Positions 1 through 12,286 of a DNA stretch of 64,000 bases are shown here, piece by piece. Source of the stretch: Liolophura sinensis (taxonomy: Eukaryota > Mollusca > Polyplacophora > Chitonida > Chitonidae); NCBI RefSeq assembly GCF_032854445.1, contig NC_088300.1:46369682-46433681 (forward strand), written 5' to 3'. The position numbers and the translations under genes were made by a program. The notes under the pieces were generated by a model. That model was given only the letters and a program-made list of their open reading frames with translations. It was not told where the DNA came from and ran no database searches. Numbering within the stretch: the first letter of the stretch is position 1; every line of letters starts with the position of its first letter.

Positions 1-1107
1 ATGGATGAATGGTTTTGAACGATAGATTCGCTATATGTATTTCAAATCTATTAATGAATAATGCAATCCAGCACTTAGTTTTATGACAGATCAAACCAAA
101 TATGTGAATGTGAACGTGAATAAACGGATTGTATATTTAAAAAGACAATGTAAATGGTTTTAAAGCAGAGTGACGTTAAACGATACAACACACCAAGGGA
201 AGACGTTTAGAGCAATACATTGATTAAAATGTGTATGGGTATTGCTGAGGTCACGCTAATAGGATGAACGAATGCCTCAGTAAACTATACTTTTAGGAGA
301 TTTGTGAACACCCCATTTCCTTGTAAGGACAATTTCACCAATAATCGTTCGGGCAAGTAAATCTTTCACCTCATGTGGTCATGTGATGGAAGAAGATGTG
401 TATATGATTCGCTGCATGATAAAAATATTCGTCGGATTCAAGTAAAATTCACTTCTCCAAACATCTATTAAATTAAGTAAATGTTTTTTTTTTAACCTAT
501 CAGTTCATATAACGAAATGAAAAGCAATGAAGGTCGGTAGTTTACAATTGTTGGCTTATCCAGGTTACACAGAGACATGTATCGAATTGTAAAGTTTTCG
601 TTTGGCCGAAAAGAGCAAAACAACACCGAAAAGGTAACGCTAAAATCTTGCAAATATTGCTAGAATATGGTGTGATTCCCACTGATCCTGAATAGTTTAA
701 CACATCACCCTGAAGTCACTACTTCGAGAAACGACAAGCAAATTAGCCCTATGTACATATAGGCAAATATGCTTTGATTGTCATTTCTCGCTGCTATGGC
801 TTCTTTGATCGACTTTTCCAGGATATACATGTTTTATCTTGTTGTGTATTATCTTTGTTCGGATAGAAGACACTCGTAGGTCGTGAGAACAAGACAGCCA
901 GTCATCGTCCACGGCCACTACTCTCCATTGTACCACGTTGTCATTTATATGTTAATCTGTTAATATACGACAGCGTGTTAACTAGTGCCACGCCAGCATT
1001 CTCTTCACGATGAAAATTCACGAAATGAAGAAGAGGGACAGCATAGCGTGAACTCTGGACGATGTCTAGGATGTCTCCACACATTAGCCTAAGTTCGAGC
1101 GCCAAAC
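1..1107. other. upstream region, no gene seen
   Basis: AT-rich, non-coding sequence before the sulfotransferase start. I see no ORF resembling a known protein, no recognisable SINE and no strong core promoter element. The promoter of the downstream gene should lie here but is not identifiable by eye. Confidence 0.5.
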
Positions 1108-4100
1108 ATGGGACGGCGCGGGTTGCAGTATAGTGTATATGGTCACGTGATGGGCGCACCGAGAGGTAGGCGCTTCCAGCCCCGATGGTTTATACCTGGA
1201 CTTACCATGCTAGCCCTGTCCACCTTCTTCAGCGTAAGGATGGGCATCAGGCAGTTCTATTCAGGTAAAACACCTCGACCGTCGTGTATGTTAGACATGC
1301 CACATTATTACACTTATCTGAGGAATAGTGTATTTCATTTATTTGGTTAGTGTATAACATTGTACGCAAGAATTTATCACTTACATGACGTCGGTCAGCT
1401 TTGTGGATGGATGAAACCTGATTGCCCGGAGAAAACCACCGGCCTTTCCTAGGTACACAGCAAACCTCCTGACATCAAAGCCCCAGCGTAGTGAGCTGGA
1501 CTAGATTCAGTCGTAATTAGCCAACCCCTTAACCATCACCGAAATAATAGCCATACTACGTTTCACTGACAGTAATATAAATACTGTCGTGCAGTTCACC
1601 GCCCTAATAACATTCCGTTCCATATTTCTTACATATGCATGGCATGTATATTGTGTATCTTACCGTGTTACCTACTGTATCCACATTGAGCTTTCATTAC
1701 TTTTAGAATGTTTTTAGTTTTTAAATTTGCAGACTCCTCAAAAGTGGACCTATCCCGAGTTCAGAAACACGTTCAGCCCAAAATTAATCAGGTGGGTTGT
1801 TAGAGGTTGTTTTGGAAATGGGTCTCGCGAATACTTACTTGGTCTACGAGTAGAATGCGAATTTCCGACTTCTCGCTTAGATTCACTGAATTTTTTAACA
1901 TTTTTTACAGATATATGTTCAAAAGAAGCTTCAGTGACGTAAGTTACATTTTTCGGTTCATGGTTAGGCCCATTGTTTGATATAAGTAACTCGAAATCTT
2001 TGGTACAGTGATAAATTTATTTATTTATAAATCATACGAGTATTTCTCTTATACCACGGGGACCGAGTTTATGAGTGGAAAAGAGAAAAGAAGATTTTAT
2101 TCTTCGAACTCAAACTCTCCAAGGTCTTAATGGTTTAATCCAACTTTCAGCATAACTCAGCTATTTTGTGGTGTGTGCAGGAGTATTCGTCTACATTATT
2201 ACGTGCACATAGAACGCCGGCTGATAACTCATGATAAGTTTTTATGTAGGCTTATATACTCACGTATCCAGTAAGCTTTGTCAGCCCTGCACAGGCTACC
2301 ACTCTGTCCAAATAACTTTGTCTTCCCATTTGTAAATCATTTGATTTCATCAACTTTATAAGTTATTGACTTAAAAAACCCCCACTGAATCAAGGATAAT
2401 CCATCAATCCCATTCATTTTAAGTTTCATAAATTCTACAGTGAGTATAACACGATCGCTCGCAAATATAGACGTCTTGCTCGCATCACTCAAAAATATGA
2501 CTGCCTCTATCTCACATGCTACCTCTTCTATATGATATTTATATATCCTTTCTTACATATCGCTAGCCGCCAATGTATAAGTAAAATAATCATGAGTGTG
2601 GCGTAAAACACCAAACAAATAAATAATTTACATATTCCTTGACAAACTGGTGTTTTGCTTGAGTCTTTGCGATTATCAACGTGGAACGCTCCTTCGGGGT
2701 CTACAAGTGGAGTACGGATGTTGGACTTGACGGTTAGATTTCTAAGAAACGAAAAATATAAAGTGAATTTAACATTCTATTGGCTTGTAAAAAAAGTGAA
2801 CAAGATTTTATGTCGGATTATTAGTGAACAAAAGTTTCAAAGCCTTTTAAGCATGACGTATATTTTTTAGAATCACATTTGTATCGACCTATAATATTTA
2901 TGACCACCAGATTATGGAAGTGTAGTTGCTTTTGTCACAAAAACTTTGAGTTATCAGAAACACTGTCCCTGGCGCAGCTACAATATCAACAAAAAACATA
3001 ATAACTTTTGTTCACACACTTGACAACAGTTTATGTTTTCTTTTTTATTTTTTTCAGCTATCACTATCGCACAGTTTTCCAAAGAAACCAACTTCGCAAA
3101 GGCGAATTCTTCGACGGAGGGATCGAAAGCTGTCTAGCTCTGGCGAGGTTCTGAACGTGGGTGACGGGATGCAAGACAGACGGTTCCTGACCTTACGAAT
3201 GGCCTGTTCTCGATTACACAGGGACCATCCCCAACAGTTTGACGAAGCAGAGATGCTGGGTAACCTGGTGTACAACGACAGTCAAAATGCTACCTTGGTC
3301 TTCTGTGACTATATGCCGGGGATCACCGGAATGAGCCAGCAGCTGTACGGCTTAGTGAACTCGGTTATACAAAGTCAAGAAACCCTGAAAACCTTGGATG
3401 TCAATTCCGACCAGATTCATTTCAGTAACCTCAGAAACGTCTCATTTCTTCGTGGACACAAACTTTTACGCGACTCTCTAAAGGTTGTGTTTGTAAGGGA
3501 GCCTTACTCTAGACTTCTGCAGGTCTACCTACAGATGTTCTTCATCACTTACCGCGGCCGGACAAATGCTTACGAAAATGCGTCGTGGGCCAATAAAACT
3601 GCATCAGTCACAACTTGCCCTCAAAGTCTTTCCTTTGCTCACTTCCTGAAAATGTTTCTAGAAATGTATAAAAAGTCACCTGGTCGCATTTTGATAAAGA
3701 ACGGTGCGCTCGACCAAAGATGGAACTCTGTGCACGAAAGCTGTGGACCTTGTCAAGTAAGTTATGACTACATCGGCAAACTCGACAATCTGGGCCTCGA
3801 GCTGAAGTCCATGTTTTCTGCATCACATTTTGAAAAGTTTTACAATGTGAAACAAATAGTAAGTAACTGGAAAAGGAAGCTGGTTGAGCAGATGGTGTCG
3901 TCGGCAATGGACCAGTCTATGAGGAGTTGCGTCCCCTTACAGTTGGCTTTAGGCAGGATTTGGACAGGTTTGCAGCTCTTAGGAATTGTGCCCTTGAAAG
4001 AGTCTCTGGTTACGAAAAACACCAACTCTGTGGTGGATACAAAAAAGGATTTCATGGTCCAAATAGACGAAATATTAAAACAGAAAGTGAGCTTTAGAGC

Positions 4101-4221
4101 AAAGAATGAAATGGTAAAATATGCTTACCAGCGGGTACCGCAGCAAACGTTACAAGAGCTGAGGAAAGTTTTATTGCCAGAATGTCTATTATTCGGTTAC
4201 AACCCCGATTTGGTGATGTAA
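1108..4221 (+). CDS. Carbohydrate sulfotransferase, HNK-1/CHST8-14 type (Sulfotransfer_2), 3 exons
   Basis: Coding exons are 1108-1264, 1733-1791 and 3058-4221. Junction phases are 1 and 0, every junction is GT/AG, and the sum is 1380 nt, giving 459 aa. Seen: a short basic N-terminus, one signal-anchor helix (about residues 28-44), a basic linker, then the catalytic domain. A 3'-phosphate-binding motif with the core VVFVREPYSRL lies at about 214-224, a CGPC box at 301-304 and YDYIGK at 308-313, in the order typical of Golgi enzymes that move sulfate from PAPS to chondroitin, dermatan or HNK-1 glycans. The expected 5'-phosphosulfate-binding loop (P-K-v-a/g-C/S-T) is replaced near residues 153-167 by CDYMPGITGMSQQ, which lacks the lysine, so activity is uncertain. 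Potential N-glycosylation sites are present. The 72 residues before exon 3 supply the type II membrane anchor. The acceptor is unknown. Confidence 0.85.
1395..1505. repeat. dispersed repeat fragment in sulfotransferase intron 1
   Basis: The segment with gcccggagaaaaccaccgg followed by aaacctcctgacatcaaagc resembles 30080-30190, which has aaaccccctgacttaaagc. The copies are diverged and no ends can be set. Family unknown. Confidence 0.4.
2567..2632 (+). repeat. SINE family A, 3' end fragment
   Basis: In sulfotransferase intron 2. It matches the family A tail: gccgccaatgtataagt, then gagtgtggcgtaaaacacc and an aaataaataa end. Only about 65 bp of the 3' part remain. Confidence 0.6.
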
Positions 4222-5271
4222 CAGGATGTCGATGTAGTAAGATGTCAGTGGCACCCGATCTCAGACAGAAAATGGTTACCACATAAATGTACTGTAAAGT
4301 CACCAGGATTCGTATTCATACTCATGTCATTTACATGTCTCCCTTATTTCCCGTTGTTTCGTATATCAGGTGTTCACTGCAAAATATAGACCGAATTTCA
4401 GCATAAGGGATACAGAACTTATCACAACAACGTTAACAGTGGATCCTGCATGTTAAGTTAAAAAAAAAGAACAATGAAAACAATCACAATCTGTCTAAAC
4501 ACTTGAGATTATAAATGTGACATTGCATGACATTTTGTGGATCTCAATCCATCCACGTCATCCTATAAAACAATGTCACCAGGATAAATCGTTTGGATTT
4601 GAATCACTTTAACTTGAACCCATAGTAATACAAGGTAAATATGTTCTTGGCATATGTTCTGAATCGGTATGACTTTACCATGAGTGACGTCCATGACTGA
4701 TGGAAGACAAATGGTGGTCAACAAAGTTAAGAGTGAGCAGGTGTCGACCGTTTATTACCATTAATTACCCACAAACAATGAAAATGGAGAAATCTACAAA
4801 TTCCGTATTCAAGGCCTTTCGCAACATTTACAAACAAAACTAATTTTATATAACTGTGTCTGTATTTCCAGTTCATGTTTCATTGCGTCGGTACCAAGGA
4901 ATAAAACAACTGTTCAGTTCGGATTACTGGGGTGCAGTAATTGTGTATAAGCAGAACCCGAACTACTGCACATTTCACCTTAAATTCAGCTTTCTCTATT
5001 TGCTTGATTTTGGTTAATTGATCCACCTTACAGGGCCACCTAAAGGAATTTTTGTGAAGGCCAAGATTCAGGCGAAACACAGGTAGCAAAGGTAAGGACA
5101 ACCCAATTGCTGACATACATGTGGTTAATAAGCATACCTCCTTTATGCTATGATCAATGGCAGGGGTCAGTTTCATGAAGCATACTTAATATCTGTACAG
5201 CATACGTAGTCATGATAATTAAGTGATAATTAGCTAATTACTTAGCTAAGTCAGCTTTATACAACAGTCAT

Positions 5272-5447
5272 CTGGGTCCGATTCACAAAGTCATTTCTGT
5301 TTTAAATCAAAATTTGAAATACTCATACATGTAATCGGAAGACAAATGTGTCAAAATATCATTTTCCAGTACCAAACACTAAGCGTCGTGTGGAGGTTTT
5401 AAATTTTGACTTAAGTCAGAAAGGGCTTAGTCAGAAATCGGTCCCTG
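5272..5447. mobile_element. MITE-like non-autonomous DNA element with long imperfect inverted ends
   Basis: The left end runs ctgggtccgatt...catttctg...aaatcaaaatttgaaa. The right end, read on the other strand, runs cagggaccgatt...ctttctg...aagtcaaaatttaaa. The inverted ends extend about 45-50 bp each around a core of about 80 bp with no ORF. No clear target duplication was found, so the superfamily is unknown. Confidence 0.55.
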
Positions 5448-6546
5448 GGATGTAGCAAGATAGCCGATTTCACGTCTTAGGCATGAACGGACCCGATACT
5501 CACATGGCAAAAGATGGCAAAAAAAAAATACTCATACGTGATACGTGTCTGTTTATTTTGTTTCATGCCCATAATCATAATCAACATAACATAATAGGAA
5601 AATCATAAATCGTAGCGAAAAACTCATGGAATGTAAAAATATATATATGTATATTTGCGACCGTCATATAGCTCTTATTGTTCTCTTGAAAACAATATAT
5701 ATTAAAAAAAAAAAACAAAAGCAATTGAACTCTTAACCAGGGAATGTGAAACGTTTACATTTGTGTAGTATGTCATGAGCAGAGGAAAATAGAAAAACTT
5801 GGAGAGAACCCCTGCAATATGCCATGTGTGTGCCTGACTAAAGGCTACTACCAGTCAGCAGTAGGCCTCCAGACGGATCACCATCGGCCGTCTCCTCGCT
5901 AATTTTAACTATGACTCGGCAACTCGGTTGTAAACTTAAGTAACGAATATTAACAATGTCGTAAGGCATGATAGCAGTGAAAAGCACCAGTGAATCAGTG
6001 AAAGCTAAATTTTGAATAAAATGTCAAAACGATAGGAGTAACACATTTGCTCAACCTGGACGTTCGTCTCAAGGATAAAAGTAGGTATAGCTGTACCTTC
6101 CGTGGTTTCAAAAAGTACCACAGACTGAATGAGACCCATACAGAAAAAGTGTCAAGCCAGCCTTACCAGCAGCATATTATAAAACAAATGCACTTAAGGT
6201 TGTGAAACACATTTCAGTGTGAATACGAAGCTCATTCGTTTGTGAGCACGTTAGTCACACATTGATGAGGATGAGCAGTTTATTTCTATGAAGTAAATGT
6301 TAAACGGGATTGGAAGTAAATATCCAAGAGAGTGTGAGCCAAATGTCCATGGGAGTGTAGAATGCCTCAATGAGAAAATGAAGCAAATCACAATGTGGTA
6401 GCACAGCGTGTCAGTGAGAGTGTAATCTATTTGCCACTCACAGTGCAATGTGTATTTTCATGAGAATCCATGCCATATTTTCATGACAATCTGGAGCATG
6501 TTTCCATGACAGCCAGGGTTTTATTTCAGTGGGGATGTGAGGCATG

Positions 6547-7356
6547 CAGTGATACACAATGGACTATGAAAAAGTGATACACAATAGACTGACACAGTGA
6601 TACACACTGGACTATGACACAATGGTACACAAGGGACTATGACACAGTGATAAACAACGGACTATGACACAGTGATACACAATGAACTATGACACCGATA
6701 CACAATGAACTATGACACAGTGATACACAATGAACTATGACACAGTGATACACAATGGACTATGACACTGATACACAATGGAGTGTGACGCAGTGAAAAC
6801 ACAATGGACAGTGAAACACAGTGATACACAATGGACTATGACACTATGACACTGACATGCAGTGACAATCAGCACACTGTGACATGCAGTGACACTTAAC
6901 AGATTCTGACATGCAGTGACGCTTAAGACTCTGACATGCAGTGACACTTGACACACTCTGACATGCAGTGACACTTAACACACTCTGACATGCAGTGACA
7001 ATCAACACACTCTGACATGCAGTGTCACTTAACACACTCTGACATGCAGTGTCACTTAACACACTCTGACACACAGTGACACTTAACACACTCTGGCATG
7101 CAGTGACACTTAACAGACTCTAACATGCAGTGTCACTTAACACACTCTGACACACAGTGACACTTAACACACTCTGGCATGCAGTGACACTTAACGGACT
7201 CTAACATGCAGTGACAGTTAACATACTCTGACATGCAGTGACACTTAACGGACTCTGACATGCAGTAACAATCAACAGACTCTGACATGCAGTGACACTT
7301 AACAGACTCTGACATGCAGTGACACTTAACAGACTCTGACAGGCAGTGACACTTAA
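6547..7356. repeat. two adjoining minisatellites (about 25-bp unit, then 27-bp unit)
   Basis: From 6547 to about 6850 the unit is close to cagtgatacacaatggacta plus tgaca (about 25 bp). From about 6850 to 7356 it becomes a 27-bp unit built on tctgacatgcagtgacactt. Around 7059-7220 three 27-mers form an 81-bp higher-order unit present twice. Because 27 is a multiple of three, the minus strand shows long open frames with a nine-residue repeat. These look like a by-product of the array, not a gene. Confidence 0.9.
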
Positions 7357-7924
7357 TGGAACAGACTATGAGGCAAAGCACAAAATATTGGGAACTTTTC
7401 AGACATACATGTAGGAACCCTGTCTGAGCAAAATATATCCTATGAACTTGTGCATCAAAATAAAAAGTCTGTACATTTACATTAATATTGCATCTTCAAT
7501 CAAACATACATGATATTGACTGACGTCACTCTAATTTATGTCAAATGAATTTTATTTATTTATTTAATTGGTGCTTTATGCTTTTCTTTAATAATATTGT
7601 TGTCAAATGAACAAAATATGGTGTGATAACAGGATGAGGTGTATTGCATAAAACACTAAATACTCACACATATGAAGAGGAATTGATTTTAAAATCTGCT
7701 CAGCATACAAAAAAGTAAAGAACAAAATATGTAAATTTAAAATAGGATATACATGTCCAGGACATTTTGCCAAGTTACCTATACAATCTTATCATAAACT
7801 AATCTTGACAAAGTATTTAATATATTTTTATTTGTGATTTAAAGGTGATTTAAAAACTGTATATTTCTGAGCAGGCAACATTACATTTTCTATGCCCTCA
7901 CAGGTCAGTTCTATACCGCAGGAA

Positions 7925-8175
7925 ATGTTGTAAAATCAAACTGTATGATATAATACAGCCAATCTGTATATCCATAAATACAGTCAATCTGTACAATCTT
8001 ATACAACCAAATTCAGAATCTAATACATGCAGTCAATCTGTATAATTGTGTACAACCAAGCTGTATGATACAATACCAAGCTGTAGAGCAGTCAGGCTAT
8101 CTATGTTAATACAGGCAGGCTGTATAATCTAACACTTCAATTATGCTTTATAATTCAGTATAATTAAGCTGTACA
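7925..8175. repeat. degenerate tandem repeat (aatacagtcaatctgtat type)
   Basis: About eight imperfect copies of a roughly 28-bp word containing acag/ccaa...ctgtatgat. They lie downstream of the JmjC gene stop. Confidence 0.5.
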
Positions 8176-8217
8176 GTTGGCAGATAGATGTTATCATGTT
8201 ATACTGCTCTCCAAAGA

Positions 8218-8223
8218 TTTATT
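8218..8223 (-). terminator. polyadenylation signal AATAAA for the JmjC gene
   Basis: Canonical hexamer on the minus strand, about 150 bases past the stop codon at 8372-8374. Confidence 0.5.
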
Positions 8224-8371
8224 TTTTACTTTGCCAAATAAAAAGATAAATTTTTCAACAATATTAATTAACATTGTGAGATAAACAAAATATCCCAAGA
8301 AAAACTTTAGGGTAGGGCACTTTTTATGGTTGGTCAGGTCACACCCAATAAACAGATTGTTACTGATGGCC

Positions 8372-11300
8372 TCACAGGAGATGCCTGTACACTGGGTTGA
8401 CATCCAACTTACACACTGCACATGGGAACTCCTTGGTTAGGAAAGGCTCATACCTGGACATAAAAAAAAAATAATGTAGTCAGTATAATGTGTTATGTAC
8501 ATGTGCTTCACCACTCCTGAAAAGTCAGAAAAAAAGTCAGCAATTTATCTTATTTTGTAACATTGTATTTCGTTTGATATGAACAAAATATTTTACCTAA
8601 AATGTCATACATTACCAAAAATGTCATACATCACCAAACTCTTCATTTTAGAGGTTTCTGAGAGTTCTATTGATCTTAAAAAGGCATTTTGAGGTTGGTT
8701 TGGAAGTTAAGATGATAGCCTAATGCAAAAAGTTCTACCACCAAAAGTAAATAACTATCAGATATTTGATGACCTTTTTTGTGAAAAATTTTAAATCAAA
8801 TATAGTAATTTTTGATGAAACTAATTGTTTTAATGGTATACGAAATGCTCTTTCAAACTTGTGATATAGAATTCAGCTAGGTGATATATAACCTATCACT
8901 CCATCATAATGAATTCCTCGTCATATGACTGAAAAATTGTTGAGTATGACATTAAACCCCCAGCACTCATCATCATAAAATCTTGTAAATAACTTAAAAG
9001 AACAGACATTTAAGGTATGATCTGACCAGAAGTTAAGAGCCAGGTTCCTCCTCTCCGTAGGACTGGGTCTGGACTGGACCTCATGCCACCAGAAGGCAGG
9101 TAGATACAGCACATCCCCCTCCCCCAGGGTACAGTTCATGGGGAACACATAAGCAAACTCAGGAAACCTCTGAAAAATCCACCACACACACTGAATCATC
9201 CAGCATTTATGTATGGTGACATATATGTAGTATGATAGATGTCCTTCACCAATAAAACTACCCGTAAAAAAACTAAATAAATTCTTACATAAAAATTAAT
9301 AATAAAAAAGCAAATAAATATTCATGAAGTGAAGGTAGAGTGGGTTTTGCTGAGATTGTGACCAGAGCAATGGAGTAGACTAATTATCTAAGTGATCATG
9401 ATAGGTGGGATGATGGCATGCCGGGGGGGTCTTGATGTATGGAAGTCAATGTAAGGGGGTGAGTGGGGGTGGTTTGGTGAGTGTGTGTGTGTGTGTGTGT
9501 GTGGTTGGGGGGGAAGGTGGGCAGTCTTGGCTTGTGGGATGTGTATCACCTGGGTGAGGTTGGGTGGGATCATTTTTTTATCTTTTAGACACTCACGACA
9601 TCAGCGTCATAGTAGGTGGGGCCTCCGTGGCTTAGTTGGTTAGCGCGCTAGCGCAGCGTAATGACCCAGGAGTCTCTCACCAATGTGGTCACTGTGAGTT
9701 CAAGTCCAGCTCATGCTGCCTTCCTCCTCGGCCGTATGTGGGAAGGTCTGTCAGCAACCTGCGGATGGTCGTGGGTTTCCCCCGGGCTCTGCCCGGTTTC
9801 CGCCCACCATAATGCTGGCCGCCATCGTATAAGTGAAATATTCTTGAGTACGGCGTAAAACACCAATCAAAAAAAAAAAAGAAGAAAATCATAGTAGGTA
9901 ATTGTTGAGAAACAATGCCTACATGTATATCACCCTCTGATGAAATCTGGAAATGGTTTACACATATTTCACATATTGTACCTGTGGATGACTTCACACA
10001 TGTGGTTACAGGTACATGTAGTGATTACCTTGTTTCTTGTATCAATATGCAATGTTAACACTTCCACACTCATGTCACTCATTTATCACAATAAAGTATC
10101 CAGGCCATAAGAAAATAAAGTGTCTACTAAAGTGTCAATAGAAAACTATTGTCTACCTCAAAGTCAGGGTTCAATATGTCTACAGGGGACATAACCATGG
10201 ATGTACTGTCCAGCAATGACTTTCTACGGAATGTTGATGTGTTTCGGTTAAATCCTAGCAAAGCTTCCGGAATATGAGCTTCATAGAGTTTTGTGTTTTC
10301 ATGAGGAGAAAACAAAATAACCTCTTTCTGTCCACTTATCTGAAAATTAAAGACGAAGAATAACAGATTAAAACTAAGCTGCAATTCAGCAAGTGTTTAC
10401 CGAGGCCACAGGCACCCGGACAATTTATCAAAGTCAAATAAAACATACCATTATGTAGAACAAAAGTGATATAATTCCATTTGAGTACAATGTAAATGTA
10501 CCTCACATCACTTAAAGGGTAAGCTCTATTGTGTATCGCACCATATACATCTTTGCATCAATAAAAGTCATACTCTGAACCCCACACACCTGACATAGAA
10601 AATTATCAAAGGGATCAAAATGTAATTTTCCCAAGGTATTTCCATCACTGAGCCAAATGTTTTTATGTTTTAAGTTCAACATGCCAGAAATAAAAGGCAT
10701 TTCTTGCACATCTTCCACAAGTTCTTCAAAATATTCAGACAGTGATGTGTACTCCAAATAGGCAGATATATTCCTTATGGTTCCACTGGACACATTTTCC
10801 ACTAAATCCAAAAATTCAGAAAATCTGATATCCAGCGTGGCTGGTCTGACTACAACTAGGTCAGGATATGGGAGCTGCGATCGGACAATGTCAGGAATGT
10901 GAAATGTTTCAAAGTCCTCCCAGATCTCAGCTGACTCCACCCCTTCATAATCCCCTGATGGGCTCAGTTTTATGTGAACTCTGCTCTCTCCATACAAATC
11001 CCTCAGTAGTTTATTGCTCCATTTCGTGAAGGCTGGCCAACTTCTTATAGCATTTTTAATAATTACTGGTTTTGACTTCTGCAGATGGTTCTGAAAGAAA
11101 TCACTAAAAGATGGTAACTCTATTTTCGTGCATTCTGCTATGTCTGCTTCATGCATTACATTAGATGAATATGATTTGCTCAGTTCTTCGCTTTTGTCAC
11201 ACTGCTTGGACTTATCCACTGTGTGGTCCTTTGAGTGGTAGAAACCAGCTGCTCTCAGTTTACAGGTAGAGTTGTCGTTCTTGGTTACCGGTACGTTTCG

Positions 11301-11891
11301 TCTACACTCGCCGTGTTTTCCATGCCTGTATATACACCCCATATTAACTTGGGTGACATTTTCAACGAAGAACAGATTTTGCAGGATATAATGGCGGTGA
11401 ATTCCCGCCGGGGATAAGTCACCATCCGCGGTCCGATACACATGACAAGCTTCGTTGATGAAATCCACCCAGGCCTCTGTGCGCTTACCGTGGGAGCGGA
11501 CCTTCTGCGCTGTTGGGTGGGACCAAATGGTTGGTGGGGTCAACAGACAAGTTCTGTCCACCATCCGACGGGGAAAATATAACACATCCGCTTTTGCGGA
11601 ATCATTCTCATCTTTCCAGGATAAGACAGAGCCGTCTTTCCATCGAAAATGATCGAGGTCAACATAGCCGATAACAACAGCATCTTCCTGGTCAAATGAC
11701 ACGTCAGCCAAATACTGAACTACATTGTAAACTTCTGCTGTAGCATGCTCCGTGACAGCAATAACACATGACGTCTGAAGGGCATTGAAAACATCAGAAC
11801 CTATCAACACGTGTAATATACCAACACATATATGAGCACAAAATGAAAGTAAAACAGACAAAAACAATGCGCTCCCGATTAGGGAAGCCAT
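8372..11891 (-). CDS. JmjC/cupin_8 2-oxoglutarate oxygenase with signal peptide, 4 exons
   Basis: Coding exons in transcript order are 11891-10590, 10339-10157, 9169-9027 and 8453-8372. Phases are 0, 0 and 2, and the total of 1710 nt gives 569 aa. I chose ATG 11891: the four codons before it are open from a GTG, but the hydrophobic signal peptide (about 1-24) follows this ATG. Residues 25-250 are a Cys-containing N-terminal region I do not recognise. From about 255 a cupin_8/JmjC fold follows. The Fe(II) triad is readable as His424-x-Asp426 (in LHFDPFDNF) and His524 (in PAFWWHEVQS). The C-terminus, NFWYEPFLTKEF, is typical of JmjC hydroxylases related to TYW5 and JMJD7. These enzymes hydroxylate protein or RNA substrates, but the target here is unknown. 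A signal peptide suggests a luminal or secreted oxygenase. No KDEL-like ending is seen. Confidence 0.88.
8897..8980 (+). repeat. SINE family B, 3' tail fragment
   Basis: It carries cctcgtcatatgactgaaa and ttgagtatgacattaaaccc, the tail shared by all family B copies. It lies in JmjC intron 3. Confidence 0.65.
9478..9503. repeat. (GT)n microsatellite
   Basis: Perfect GT dinucleotide run in a GT/GGT-rich stretch of JmjC intron 2. Confidence 0.9.
9618..9888 (+). mobile_element. SINE family A, full length, with target-site duplication
   Basis: The copy starts with a tRNA-like head: gcctccgtggcttagttggt for the A box and gagttcaagtcc for the B box. It continues through the family body and ends gagtacggcgtaaaacacc, then caatcaaaaaaa. 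The 11-bp word tcatagtaggt flanks it at 9607-9617 and 9889-9899, a perfect target-site duplication, so it is a fairly recent insertion. It lies in JmjC intron 2, antisense to that gene. Confidence 0.93.
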
Positions 11892-12286
11892 ATTCACGGG
11901 CACATAAGTCTTGATCGGATCAAGGGGAGATAATTACCAATACTGTCGTAACTCAAATATTTGCTCCACTGTACATGTCAGATAAGTATCACGGTTATAT
12001 TGCATTAAGTATGACTGATTAAACCCTGATCATAAGTTTATTCTGTATATGAGTGTACATTCTGATCGTGGGATTATAACATACTGTAGAACTGCAATAA
12101 GGTGACTTTTGCTAATATATATTTATAAAGGGCCTATTTCCCCCTCAAGTTCTAGATCTGCGTTAATCATGACGGAGGATAGGCCTAAATCATGCAGTAT
12201 CCAACCCCCCATATTCCATGAACTTCCCAATTTTACAAAACTTGGGTGAAAGGGTGGGAGATAGGCCTACATTCTAACCTTACCTG

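Larger units (their letters stand above)
4222..8371. other. intergenic region, 3' ends of the sulfotransferase and JmjC genes
   Basis: Convergent gene ends. No coding sequence is recognised. An AATAAA at 4900-4905 could serve the sulfotransferase. The region holds a MITE-like element (5272-5447), a long double minisatellite (6547-7356), a degenerate tandem repeat (7925-8175) and a short antisense SINE tail near 7548-7590. Confidence 0.6.

Noticed and set aside
1911-1938. Possible 28-bp exon between sulfotransferase exons 2 and 3, with good acceptor and donor
   Set aside because: Exon 2 ends in phase 0 and this piece then has an in-frame stop. Joining 1791 directly to 3058 keeps the frame.
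6547-7356. CRISPR-like regular repeat
   Set aside because: No unique spacers; head-to-tail minisatellite in an animal genome.
6735-7381. Long minus-strand frames encoding Cys/His/Ser repeats
   Set aside because: They come from the 27-bp minisatellite, whose period is a multiple of three. No start context, no domain and no splice signals.
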